Source of the DNA: Siphlonurus alternatus
Lineage: Eukaryota > Arthropoda > Insecta > Ephemeroptera > Siphlonuridae
NCBI GenBank assembly: GCA_949825025.1
Contig: OX463779.1
Span: 27,556,539 to 27,620,538 of the forward strand
Length of the DNA: 64,000 nucleotides
Reading direction: 5' to 3'
The position numbers and the translations under genes were made by a program. The notes below the pieces were generated by a model that saw nothing but the letters and a program-made list of their open reading frames with translations, searched no databases and was not told the origin of the DNA. How positions within the stretch are numbered: the stretch's first letter is position 1; each line of letters opens with the position of its first letter. Below, piece by piece: positions 40,170 to 50,757 of the stretch.

Positions 40170-40720
40170 GTAGGGCCAATTTGTTTCAACAAAAGGCAAC
40201 ACTCTTACAACAAAACTCAACTATAAATTGTAGCAATAGGAGAACATGTCATTGCCAACAAAAAACAACTCTTTTACAACAACACTTAACTAAAAATTCG
40301 CCAAAGCCACAGCAATGATGGGATCTTTTAATTCCAACAAAAAGCAACCCTTTTGTAACAACACTCAACTAAAAGTCTGCCAAAACCACAGCAATGATGG
40401 ATTATTTTAGTTACAACAAAAAGCAACTCTTTTGCAACAACACTCAACTAAAAACTCGCTAAAACCACAGCAATGATGGATTATTTTAGTTACAACAAAA
40501 AGCAACTCTTTTGCAACAACACTCAACTAAAAAATTGCCAAAACCACAGCAATGATGGATTATTTTAGTTACAACAAAAAGCAACTCTTTTGCAACAACA
40601 CTCAACTAAAAATTTGCTAAAACCACAGCAATAATGGACTGGTTTACTTCCGACATAAAAAACTCTTTTGCATCAATACTCAACTAAAAATTCGCCACAA
40701 CCACAACAATGATCGATGGG
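40170..40720. repeat. Minisatellite, about 7 units of ~78 bp
   Basis: The unit includes TTACAACAAAAAGCAACTCT, CAACACTCAACTAAAAA and CCACAGCAATGATGG. Central copies near 40411, 40489 and 40568 are nearly identical; outer copies decay. Related AGTTGCTTTTAG words occur in reverse near 50060-50200. Confidence 0.8.
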
Positions 40721-40840
40721 CTGTTTTTATATTACAGTTCCAGGTAAAAGAAACCCTTTAAAAAAAAAAAAAATTACAAGAAATTTAGCTAGGAGAATGA
40801 GATCGAGAGACAATTTAATCCTTTAAATTGTGGTAATTAA

Positions 40841-41491
40841 AGTAGAGTGAGCGATTTAATTTTTTTGGAATATTTTATTTTCTTAAAATAGTTTAACCTG
40901 CCTTCTATTGAGAAATGAAAACCAAAAAATTCCATCTCAAAAAGCTTCACCACAAAAAATTCCCAAAGTTGATGTTTCGGAGGCATTAAACATGCATCCT
41001 TATGGAACAGAAAACAGCGTTTTACTCCAACTTCGTCTGAACTATGGAACCAATTAAAAAATACGTACGTAATCTATGATGAATTCTTTAATGGATTTCC
41101 ATGTAAAAAAAAAAAAATTACATTGCCGTTTTTCCGAAAAAAAATATTGAAATTTTTGCGGGTTAATTCCCATAAGGATTTTCAATATTTTTTTCCGGAA
41201 AAACGGCTCCGTAATTTTTTTTTTATTTGAAAATCCATTAAAAAATTCATCATAGATTACGTACGTATTTTTTAATTGGTACCATAGTTCAGACGAAGTT
41301 GGAGTAAAAAGCGGTTTTCTGTTCCATATATTAAGGATGCATGTTAAAGGCCTCCGAAACACCAACTTTGGGATTTTTTTGTGGTGAAGCTATTTGAGAT
41401 GGAATTTTTTGGTTTTCATTTCTCAATAGAAGACAAGTTAAACTATTTTTAGAAAATAAAATATTCAAAAAATGAAATCGCTCACTCTACT
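40841..41491. mobile_element. TTAA-flanked foldback MITE, family D copy 1 (651 bp)
   Basis: The arms run from AGTAGAGTGAGCGATTT to its complement, with TTAA on both sides (40837-40840, 41492-41495), as for piggyBac-type targets. Mirrored blocks include CCGTTTTTCCG, CCAACTTCGTCTGAACTATG and TTCTATTGAGAAAT. The arms differ enough to exclude a recent origin. Confidence 0.8.
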
Positions 41492-41854
41492 TTAATAACT
41501 GTTTAAATTCACTATGTATAATAGATATGGAACAATTTGCAAATAATTAAGATATGCTAAAATTAAAAAATATATATTATATATTTTATATGCAACGGCA
41601 GACAGATGGAAAAAAATATTGTTTTATACATATACCCAGGGACCGCATGGGTATCCCCGCGACACAGTAACACAGTGACACATGGATCATTAGTATTTTT
41701 TTTAATATGGTCAAATTATGTTATTTTAAAACATTTAATTTAATCCTAAATAAAAATAAATTAATTTGTTAAATATCATTGAATATCCCGCATGCAGGTG
41801 TCTCTGGGGGACACACACACGGGGCATTGTCGGAAATTGTAAATATTTATATGT

Positions 41855-41857
<3 letters not shown>

Positions 41858-41902
<45 letters not shown>
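41858..41902. repeat. (AT)n microsatellite
   Basis: About 22 uninterrupted AT units. Confidence 0.95.
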
Positions 41903-41904
<2 letters not shown>

Positions 41905-42093
41905 ATTAAGCATGAGTCTATTGACTTTTTGAGCACAATTGAGGTTAATTTTTATTATAATTATCCCGATAATCCGAATGTCCTGTAACTGCACCTGGGG
42001 GTTAATTATTCATGGGACATAAAATTTCTTCTCATGAAATGATATATATTTTATGCTACTATTATAAGGATATTCTTTTAATATAATATACAA

Positions 42094-42290
42094 TAATGGT
42101 TGGATTTTTTTATTTCATAATTAGAAAATTTATACATAAAATTATGCTTTAATTGCTGAATTTTTTCAGATTTTTGGAGTGCAGGAACTAATTTAAAAAA
42201 ATATATATATTAAATATCTGAATTAGGGTGGTACAACCTGATGGGACAACCGTGACGTCATCTACAGCCAATCACAGCAAGCGTATACTA
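42094..42290. mobile_element. Half copy of the ATAATGGTTG foldback MITE (family G)
   Basis: From ACAATAATGGTTGG through ATTTCATAATTAGAAAAT and TGAATTAGGGTGGTAC to CGTGACGTCATC it matches the left arm of the complete copy at 53719. The right arm is missing. Confidence 0.65.
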
Positions 42291-42423
42291 TAATTATTCT
42301 AATTAGCATTCACTATCCTAAAATTAGTTAATTTTAAATACACGTATATAATGTCCAAACAAAATTTAAAACCATTTTCTTTGAAATTAAATATATAATA
42401 ATATTATATAATACCTAAAATGG

Positions 42424-42741
42424 GGTATCGACCTCAATTTTTTTTATTGCAGAAATGGATAGAGGGTGCAAAGTTATGCTACCCTGATTTTTTGTCGATT
42501 TTTTAGAGCCCGGGATGTATTTTTAAAAAATATTGAAAGTCCTTTTTGTGACGTCACACGGCGACAAGTCCTATCTTTTTCTTAAGGAGCCGCGTCTAGT
42601 CACGTCACGAAAAAAACTTTCAATAATTTTTTAAAAATAGTTCCCGGACTCTAAAAAATCTGAAAAAATCAAGGTAGCATATTATAACTTTACACGCTAG
42701 CTTTATCTATTTTTGCAATAAAAAAAATTGAGGTCAATACT
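42424..42741. mobile_element. CRE-bearing foldback MITE, copy 3
   Basis: Arms as in the 24136 copy (GACCTCAATTTTTTTTATTG; ATTGCAGAAATGGATAGAGG). The loop is in the same orientation as copy 1 (CGGCGACAAGTCC to GGAGCCGCGTCT). One CRE half has decayed to TCACGTCACG. Confidence 0.78.
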
Positions 42742-43550
42742 ATACATTGTGTCCCTTCATCATCATATTATTCATATATAGCATATTAATTAGCATGGCA
42801 CAATAAAACTTAATATATAATATATTATAGTATCTAGTATAGAAAGTTATAACTTTCGATTAGCTTGAAGTAGAGTATGAGCGATTTCATTTTTTGGAAT
42901 TATTTTTTTTTTCTAAAAATAGTTTTACCTGCCTTCTATTGAGAAATATTAAAACCAAAAAATTCCATCTCAAATAGCTTCACCAAAAAAAATTCCCAAA
43001 GTTGGTGTTTCGGAGGCCTTTAACATATGCATCCCTTATGTACGTGGAACAAAAAACAGCTTTTTATTCCAACTTCGTCTACTATAAAGTACCAATTAAA
43101 AAATACGTATGTATTGTATTTTGTATTTGTTTTGTATTATGAATTCGTTAATGGATTTACAAATAATTTTATTTATTTACGGAGCCTTTTTTCCGAAAAG
43201 GTATATTGAATTTTATGCGGGCTAATTTTCATAAGGATTTTCAGGATTTTTTTCCGGAAAAACGGCTCCATAAAAAAGTGTTTTATTTGAAAATCCATTA
43301 AAGAATTCATCAAAGATTTTATATGTATAACGTATTTTTTAATTGGCACCATATTTCAGACGATGTTGTAGTAAAAAGCTCTTCCATAAGCTAGGATGCA
43401 TGTTAAAGGCCTCCGAAACACTAACTTTTGGAATTTTTTGTGGTGAGGCTATTTGAGATGGAATTTTTTGGTTTTTATTTCTCAATAGAGGGCGAGTTAA
43501 ATTTTTAGAAAATGAAATTAAAAAAAAAAAAAAAAAATGAAATCGCTTAA

Positions 43551-43915
43551 GGTAGAGATAATACAGATCAGCTGGCCCAATGCTAAAAAAATCCCATTCA
43601 TAAAAATTATGAAAAAAATTCTAAGTGTTCTCCTCTACATCCCCTATAAGTAGCTAAAATATCAGTTATACAAAAACGAGCTAGTTTTCGAGTTATTAAT
43701 TTTTAAAGTTGACCAATTTAACATGGAAGTTCCATTTCTCCATGTTAAATTAGTCAACTTTAAAAATTAATAACTCGAAAACTAGCTCGTTTTTGTATAC
43801 CTGATATTTTACCTACTGATAGGGGATGTAGAGGAGAACATTTTAAATTTTTTTCATAATTTTTATGAATGGGATTTTTTTAGTATTGGGCCAGCTGATC
43901 CGTATTATCTCTACC
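43551..43915. mobile_element. TTAA-flanked foldback MITE, family E copy 1 (365 bp)
   Basis: Arms GGTAGAGATAATACAGATCA and the complement are flanked by TTAA at 43547 and 43916. Mirrored inner blocks include GTTCTCCTCTACATCCCC and AACGAGCTAGTTTTCGAG. A related copy with GGGTAAGGTAACGCC ends is at 55818. Confidence 0.85.
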
Positions 43916-43918
43916 TTA

Positions 43919-44148
43919 AGGTGGATCCACATGGCGATTTCCAACCTGCGACGCGAAGCGAATAATGCGCACTTGCTGTAAAATCCATTGGCGGCCGGCC
44001 ATATTTGGGGATTAAAAAAAAAAAAAGTATCATAAATTAATGCGATATATTCGCCGCCGCAATGTCGAATTCGCTTCCGCATAGGATTTCACAGCTTGTG
44101 TGACAAAATCGCGTCGCATAGCCGCGTTGTCACCATCTGAATTCGCCT
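43919..44148. mobile_element. PIF/Harbinger-like MITE with TTA duplication (230 bp)
   Basis: The left end AGGTGGATCCACATGGCGA and the reverse-complemented right end AGGCGAATTCAGATGGTGA agree at 14 of 19 positions. TTA flanks both sides (43916-43918, 44149-44151). The inner GCGACGCGAAGCGAATA is partly mirrored near 44085-44125. It is non-coding. Confidence 0.65.
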
Positions 44149-44350
44149 TTACTCTACTTTAAGCTCCATCCCTCTCTAAAACGAATTATAATATTTATGT
44201 AATTTTTTTTTTCTTTAAATTTATTTTATATACTGATATCATTGCATGTTCATTGGAATCTATCGTAATTAAATAATATAAATTATAAAGAGATTATAAC
44301 CTCACTTTTTTTAAATTTGTCGTTGATGAAAATTATAAAAATTATAAGCG

Positions 44351-44549
44351 CAGGTGTGGATCAGCTGGAGGGGAGATCCCTCCCCCCCCCCCAATTTTTG
44401 GATTTAACACACATGTGCAACATATATATAATATACAGTATAATAATATATATTATATAAAATCATTTTTTCCCATTCCAATTTTTTTTAACATTGATCT
44501 TATGCGGAGGCAGCCCCCCCCCCCGATTTTTTTTCTGAATCCATGCCTG
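44351..44549. mobile_element. Short hAT-type MITE (199 bp)
   Basis: The ends are CAGGTGTGGATCAG and, reverse-complemented, CAGGCATGGATTCAG. The 8-bp flanks TATAAGCG and TTTAAGCG differ at one base. C-runs near each end resemble those of the other hAT-like elements here. Confidence 0.65.
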
Positions 44550-44884
44550 TTTAAGCGTGTGCGTAGGGATTGGAGTAATTAAAAAATGGAATTAATTGAT
44601 GCATGCTATTCTTTGGTGGGATCTATCATAATTATATATATTATAATTATGAGGTGATCGAGTCCCATATGATGTATAATATATACTTAAAAATATAGTG
44701 CACTAAATTAACTCTTATTAAACAATTATGATAAACTTTATCCACCATAAAACACGATGAATATCACTTGAAAGGTGAAATGATTTCATTTCGTTTAAAT
44801 TATGCAATTAAAGAATTAAACTATTTTCTGACATAATCTTTTTCAAACATTCCGTGCGCCTTGTAAAAATCTTTCTTATCGTTT

Positions 44885-44991
44885 CTGATTGGACAAGTTA
44901 AAAACTGTAAGCCAATCAAAATTTAGCACCGACCGTTGATCGATAATCGATATGATTTTTTTATTTTCTAATGGCGGCGAAGAAGAAGTGA
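44885..44991 (+). promoter_or_regulatory. Promoter-like block upstream of the 45-50 kb transcription unit
   Basis: It has an inverted CCAAT box (ATTGG, 44888), a direct CCAAT (44912), a double ATCGAT motif (44939-44952, similar to DREF/BEAF targets) and AATGGCGGCGAAG (44970, YY1-like), as often seen at start sites. A seven-codon ATG frame at 44971-44991 would be a short upstream frame. Confidence 0.45.
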
Positions 44992-45428
44992 TGTCGGTGC
45001 CAAATTTTCGTCGATTTTCGTTAATAACTGCAATTAAATCTGTGTTACGAAGTTTTGTATGATATATTTAATGAAAAGATATAACGACCTGTGAGAATAA
45101 GGTATGTTTCAGTGTATGTATATTGAGTTCTTGGTTAAAATTGTGTTTTTCTGATCCACGATTTGTTTTGTTATGTCTGATATCTGCAAACGAGTGGACC
45201 TCGAGTGGACTATCTGTAATTTTCTTAATATTGAATTTCCAATCGTCAGCATTATTCTATATGGAAATACCGGGCATGTATAATACAATATTGTTTATAT
45301 AGCAAAGTTCCCTGGCGTATATTAACGAGAAAATTACAGTAATGATGTTCGAAAATAAATTAAATTTTTCCTTCTATGCATAGGTGTCGTTGACTGATTT
45401 CAAGTTTTTCAGTTCCCATTTAGCTTAA

Positions 45429-45819
45429 GGTAGAGATAACGCCAAACAGCTGATCGACGTAATGCCCTTTGATTAACATGTAAACCTTAGCAAATTGACA
45501 AAAATTCTGAAATTTTTTTGAGAGGCAGATATTATGCATAGTGCCTAAAAGCCATAGAACAAATTTCAAAACGATTTAACGAGCCGATTTTTTTTAATTA
45601 ATTTTTTTAATTTTCAGCATAGGGCTTTCCCATGGAGAGCCAAACTAAAAAATTAATTTAAAAAAATCGGCTCGTTAAATGTTTTTGAAACTTTTGCTAT
45701 GACTTTTAGGCACTAATATCTGCCTCTACAAAAAATTTCAGAATTTTTGTCAATTTGCTAAGGTTTACATGTTAATCAAAGGGCATTACGTCGATCAGCT
45801 GTTCGGCGTTATCTCTACC
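45429..45819. mobile_element. TTAA-flanked foldback MITE, family F copy 1 (391 bp)
   Basis: Arms GGTAGAGATAACGCC and the complement lie between TTAA at 45425 and 45820. Mirrored blocks include AACATGTAAACCTTAGCAAA, GAGGCAGATATTA and TTAACGAGCCGATTTTTTT. The centre reads CATAGGGCTTTCCCATGG. Confidence 0.88.
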
Positions 45820-46224
45820 TTAATAATGTACATACAATAATTTTTATCATAAATAAATTGTCTATTACAATTATTTTAACTCTATATTATAGCAGTATGC
45901 ATACGGTATGCCATACTGTACAGTATCTAAAATAAGCATGCATACATATTATAATATATATGCTGTATGGCATATCATAATTATAAATATGCAGATGAAC
46001 GATACAATGGTTTCAAGGTTCTTCTTCTACCTGCATATAATGCAATCCCTATGCCTATACAGTACATTTGCCTTGGATTGTAAAGGTGCTGTCACATATG
46101 GTCGAAAATTACTACCGGAATCATGCCGTAGCAGCCGCAGATAAACGATAATGTACAAAAGCTTGCTGTATTCATACGGCATGCCATGGCATAAATAATA
46201 TTTCTGTTGTTTGAAAGCTCTTAA

Positions 46225-46609
46225 GGTAGAGATAACGTCGAACAGCTGTTCGACGTAATACCCTTTGATTAACATGTAAACCTTAGCAAATTGACAAAAA
46301 TTCTGAAATTTTTTTGAGAGGCAGATATTAGTGCCTAAAAGCCATAGCAAAAGTTTCAAAAACATTTAACGAGCCGATTTTTTTAAATTAATTTTTTAGT
46401 TTGGCTCTCCATGGGTAAGCCCTATGCTGAAAATTAAAAAAATTAATTAAAAAAAATCGGCTCGTTAAATCGTTTTGAAATTTTTTCTATGGCTTTTAGG
46501 CACTAATATCTGCCTCTTAAAAAAATTTCAGAATTTTTGTCAATTTGCTAAGGTTTACATGTTAATCAAAGGGCATTACGTCGATCAGCTGTTCGGCGTT
46601 ATCTCTACC
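46225..46609. mobile_element. TTAA-flanked foldback MITE, family F copy 2 (385 bp)
   Basis: It is the same family as 45429, with TTAA at 46221 and 46610. The asymmetric centre is inverted (CCATGGGTAAGCCCTATG), so the two copies lie in opposite orientation 400 bases apart. It ends about 100 bases before the 46716 exon. Confidence 0.88.
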
Positions 46610-46715
46610 TTAAACTTGCAACTAACCTATAAGTGTCATATAAATCCACCTATTTTTAAAATTAAACTTAAATTATTAATTGTGTTCAATGATGTGCTGA
46701 TTCCGTCTTGTGCAG

Positions 46716-46941
46716 TGTCAACAGGTAATGTGAGTGACAATCTCGAGGCGGTGTCTCAGACAGCGTCCAATCTCAGTGACGTCCTCGCTTGATGAAGGAA
46801 GGAGGAGAAGCGGACCCACCAGACAATCTCTCTGCCAACGTATCTGGCCGCTGCACTCCCAGCATATCAGGCAGGGACGCACCTCCAGTCAGGTGACGGA
46901 GGACACAGATGCAGCCATTGGACACTATAGGGATAACCATG
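46716..46941 (+). other. Middle exon of the unresolved transcription unit
   Basis: The acceptor TTCCGTCTTGTGCAG and donor ATG-GTGAGT are strong. An alternative donor, CAG-GTGACG, lies at about 46900. The reverse strand is also open for about 55 codons, but lacks convincing borders. Confidence 0.45.
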
Positions 46942-47139
46942 GTGAGTCCTCGGCCTGTAGTTTTCTATGGACATTATCCTTCAATAAGTGATTTATAGGT
47001 CAACTAAAAATAATGATTGTGATTTATTTTTATTTATTTTTTTATTTTGAGGGCTATGTACTATAAACAGTATTTTTATAATTGGGAAATTAATTTTGTT
47101 GGTTGCATTACTAATTTATGTTTCATACTTTACTCAATG

Positions 47140-48930
47140 TGAAAGTGTCTCGAGGGCAGTTTCTTTCTTACGTACTGACTAGTCGTTATTACATTTAGAC
47201 AAGATGGCTGCCATTTAGCGGAACCTTCAACTAGACACAAACTCACTTGCATTTCAGTACGTTATGATGGCAAAGTGTCTCGGAGGCAGTTTCTTTGTTA
47301 CGTAATGACTAGTCGGTATTAAATTTAGACAAGATGGCTGCCATTTAGCGGAACTTTCAACTTGACACAAACTCACTTGCATTTCAGTGCGTTATGATGG
47401 CAAAGTCTTTCGGAGGCTCTTCCTCTGTTAGATACTGACTTGTCGCTACTAAATTTAGACAAGATGGCTGCCATTTAGCGGAACTTTCAACTTGACACAA
47501 ACTAACTTGCATTTCAGTACGTTATGATGGCAAAGTGTTCTCGGAGACTCTTCCTTTGTTAAGTACTGACTCGTCGCTACTAAATTTAACAAGACTGCTG
47601 CCATTTAGCGGAACTTTCAACGAGACACAAACTCACTTGCATTTCAGTATGTTATGATAGCAGTGTTCTAGGAGGCTGTTTTTTGTTACGTACTGACTCG
47701 TCGCTACTAAATTTAGACAAGATGGCTGCCATTTAGCGGAACCTTCAACTAGACACAAACTCACTTTCATTTCAGTGCGTTATGGTGGCAAAGTCTCTCG
47801 GAGGCTCTTCCTCTTGTAGGTACTGACTTGTCGCTACTAAATTGAACAAGATGGCTGCCATTTAGCGGAACCTTCAACTAGACACAAACTAACTTGCATT
47901 TCAGTACGTTATGATGGCAGTGTTCTCGGAGGATGTTTTTTTGCTACGTACTGACTCGTCGCTACTAAATTTAGACAAGATGGCTGCCATTTAGCGGAAC
48001 TTTCAACTTGACACAAACTCACTTGCATTTCAGTAAGTTATGATGGCAAAGTGTTCTCGGAGACTCTTCCTCTGTTAAGTACTGACTCGTCGCTACTAAA
48101 TTTAACAAGATGGCTGCCATTTAGCGGAACTTTCAACGAGACACAAACTCACTTGCATTTCAGTACGTTATGATGGCAGTGTTCTCGGAGGCTGTTTTTT
48201 TGTTACGTACTGACTCGTCGCTACTAAATTTAGACAAGATGGCTGCCATTTAGCGGAACCTTCAACTAGACACAAACTCACCTTCATTTCAGTGCGTTAT
48301 GGTGGCAAAGTCTCTCGGAGGCTCTTCCTCTGTTAGGTACTGACTTGTCGCTACTAAATTTAACAAGATGGCTGCCATTTAGCAGAACTTTCAACAAGAC
48401 ACAAACTCAATTGCGTTTCAGTATGTTATGATAGCAGTGTTCTCGGAGGCTGTTTCTTTGTTACGTACTGACTCGTCGCTACTAAATTTAGACAAGATGG
48501 CTGCCATTTGGCGGAACCTTCAACTTGACACAAACTAACTTGCATTTCAGTAAGTTATGATGGCAGTGTTTCTCAGAGGCTTGGTCAAACACTGACTTGT
48601 TGCTACTACATGTAATTAAAATTGCTGTGCCACTTAGCGGAACCTTCTACCAGACACAAAGTTACTTATTTTTTCAGCACATTATGATACAAAGTGTCCC
48701 GTAGGTGTCTACTTGATTAAGTTCTGACTTTCCACTACATGAAAGACCAAGATGGCGCCTATTTAACAGAACCTGCTGCTAGTCACAAACAATTTTTTTT
48801 TTTTTCTGTACGTTGTCATGGCAATGTGTCTCGGCCATGTGTTATTTCTTCAAGTACTGATTGTCGCCATGTTATGAAACCAAGATGGCGCCTATTTTAT
48901 AAAAACTGCTGATGGTCATAAACTTAGCTA
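47140..48930. repeat. Tandem array, about 13-14 units of ~130 bp, each with a YY1-like motif
   Basis: The block CAAGATGGCTGCCATTTAGC recurs at about 47200, 47330, 47460, 47590, 47718, 47847, 47976, 48106, 48235, 48363 and 48493, spaced 128-130 bases. Diverged units follow near 48620, 48750 and 48880 (the last two with CAAGATGGCGCC). Other constant blocks are GACACAAACTCACTTGCATT, TTCAGTACGTTATGATGGCA and GTACTGACTCGTCGCTACTA. It lies in the intron of the unresolved unit. Confidence 0.92.
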
Positions 48931-49419
48931 ATGATTTCAAAACTTAAATTAATAACAGTTAGCATTGATATTAAATTGAAAATACAAGCCATTTTTTTTT
49001 TAAACTTTAAAGCAACACATAAATTTAATTTAATTAACAACCCAAATTTTTTTGAAAATGTTTATTTAATGGCCATATATTGCAGTGGTTATTACTGGCT
49101 AGCATATTGACATTTTTCGTTCCAGCTATGATGTAGAACCTGATATAAGGATTCTATTGGTTTTTTCAAACACCAACACATTTGTATAATTTACTTATAC
49201 GACTCATGTTTACATTGCGAGTGTCTAAATTATTTTAAATTTCAACAGGGCATCATGATCGCTGCCAACGAGCCTTCTACCGAATGATGAGTGGTCTGCC
49301 AAAAATTCAAGAAGTTCAAGGTTTATCTCAGTAGTTCCAAAGAGCAGTTTTAAATAACAAAGTGAAAACGGGGAACTGGTAAAAGTGTATGAATGGCAGA
49401 AAATTTGCTTGTAATTTAT

Positions 49420-49850
49420 TTGAGGAGATTTGGGTCAGATTGGGGAGGGTCCAGTATTGATTCTGGCAGAAAGCTAGTTGTCTTTCATTGTAATTTTGTT
49501 GGAATGAGTTGGGTTAGATGGGGGAGGGTTCAGTATTGATTCTGCCAGAAAGGTTGTTGGATTTCGTTGTAATTTTGTTGGAATGAGTTGGGTTAGATGG
49601 GGGAGGGTCCAGTATTGTTTCTGCCAGAAAACTAGTTGGATTTCGTTGTAATTTTGTTGAAATGAGTTGGTTCAGAGGGGGGAGGGCCCAGTATAAATTC
49701 TGCCAGAAAGCTAGTTAGATTTCGTTATAATTTTGTTGGAAACAGTTGGGTCATCAGATGGGGGAGGACCCAGGATTCATTTTGCCAGAAGGCTGGTTGA
49801 ATTTTGTTTCATGAAGTTGAAATGAGTTGGGTCAGATTGGGCAACCCCTG
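49420..49850 (+). repeat. Minisatellite, 5 units of ~80 bp
   Basis: Units contain GGGGGAGGGTCCAGTATTGA, TTCTGCCAGAAAGCTAGTTG and TCGTTGTAATTTTGTTGGAA, starting near 49443, 49522, 49601, 49680 and 49763. It would lie within the 3' UTR. Confidence 0.85.
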
Positions 49851-49955
49851 CTACGGCATGGGGAAACTTTTAGTTAGATGTTGTTGTAATCAGTTGTCTG
49901 AATGTATGTTGAAATTTGTTATTGCCAGCTGTATTTAATTGAATCATGTCGTGTT

Positions 49956-49961
49956 AATAAA
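49956..49961 (+). terminator. Candidate poly(A) signal of the 45-50 kb unit
   Basis: AATAAA, followed within 25 bases by a TTGTTGTG GT-rich stretch as expected downstream of a cleavage site. Confidence 0.45.
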
Positions 49962-50584
49962 GGTTGAAATTTGTTGTGATTAATCAGTTGTTTTATGTTT
50001 ATTTTCATTGTAATCCTTGAGTTACACAATGTTGTATGGAGTTATCCCCATCCAGTTATTTTTAGTTGCTTTAAGAGCAAGTTTATATTGGTTAGCAGAA
50101 GTTAAAGCAATCTTAGTTGCCTTGAGTTCTTCAAAGTTACAGTGCAGCAACTAAAAGCAACCCTGAAAACGGCCAATTTTGACTTAGATTTAGTTGCTTT
50201 GGTGATATTTAGTTGGAGCAAGATTTTGTTCAACAAAATTTAAGCGTGGGTGGTTAGGTGAGGTCTCCGAAGGAGCCGAGCTGCGTATGAATGGCGGACC
50301 CGTGACGAACGCATGTTTTTTATTCTTACGCGTTGCGAGCCATATCAATCTCCCCTCTACAGTCCAGTATCATGTAAAATTATGCCAGAAACTCGAATTT
50401 AGTACTGTCGGGAACCGGAAATGATCGAGGAAGGCGGGAAAATCAAAAAATAAAGCGGGCGGCAATATTTAAATCTGCTGGCGATCATTATTGGGTGAGA
50501 AACACGTTTCATGCATATTATATCGCGCGTGCACCGCGGTTTGAACGGTTTCCCGCCAACATTCGAGAGGCCCCGTAATGTGCA

Positions 50585-50757
50585 TGACGTCACAGCTTGT
50601 GTATCGTCGTTGTCATGGCAACGGGTAAACAAGCATTGTTGGGAACGGCGAGAGGACGTGATTACAAAATTTCTGAGAATGTCGTTGACGTTCTCAACAG
50701 TCATTCGTTCTCTGACCGCCGACTAGCGAGGTTGACTCAGATACCAAGACTTGCAAG
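50585..50757 (+). promoter_or_regulatory. Promoter-like block with CRE and RFX X-box, possible first exon
   Basis: TGACGTCA (50585-50592) is followed by GTTGTCATGGCAAC (50609-50622), a near-palindromic RFX X-box. The GC level is raised from about 50400 to 50760. TACCAAGACTTGCAAG before GTAAAA at 50758 could be the donor of an untranslated first exon for the CCDC167 gene, which begins coding at 51568. A minus-strand ATG frame (50399-50704) also starts here, so a bidirectional promoter is possible. Confidence 0.4.

Larger units (their letters stand above)
42868..44158. mobile_element. TTAA-type foldback MITE, family D copy 2, split by two later insertions
   Basis: The left arm AGTAGAGTATGAGCGATTTC matches family D copy 1. 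The right arm is broken after AAATGAAATCGC (43546) and its last bases, CTCTACT followed by TTAA, are found only at 44152-44162. Between them lie the 43551-43915 and 43919-44148 elements. The left target has drifted to TTGA (42864-42867). Confidence 0.75.
44985..49980 (+). other. Putative spliced transcription unit, coding frame unresolved
   Basis: Three segments have good splice borders. They are 5' exon ~44985-45101 (AAG before GTATGT), exon 46716-46941 (after CTTGTGCAG, before GTGAGT) and terminal exon 49249-~49980 (after TTTCAACAG, with AATAAA at 49956). The middle exon is GC-rich and looks coding, but its frames do not connect. One opens at an ATG (46793, MKEGGEADPPDNLSANVSGR) and stops after 34 codons. 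Another is open to the donor and continues as HHDRCQRAFYRMMSGLPKIQ in the last exon, but has no ATG. It may be a non-coding RNA, a gene with a missed exon or an assembly indel, or a decayed gene. I do not recognise the product. Confidence 0.4.
49249..49980 (+). other. Terminal exon and 3' UTR of the unresolved transcription unit
   Basis: After TTTCAACAG, one frame gives 27 codons (HHDRCQRAFYRMMSGLPKIQ then EVQGLSQ) before TAG at about 49332. The rest would be 3' UTR, with an ~80-bp minisatellite and AATAAA at 49956-49961. Confidence 0.4.

Noticed and set aside
46713..46945. Minus-strand open frame through the 46.7-kb exon
   Set aside because: It is the reverse of a plus-strand frame with stronger splice borders.
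47140..48930. CRISPR array, because of the regular repeats
   Set aside because: The whole ~130-base unit repeats, spacers are not unique, and the genome is eukaryotic.
50399..50704. Minus-strand ATG frame MTVENVNDILRNFVITSSRR as a first exon
   Set aside because: No matching downstream exon on the minus strand was found, and the plus-strand promoter explanation is better.
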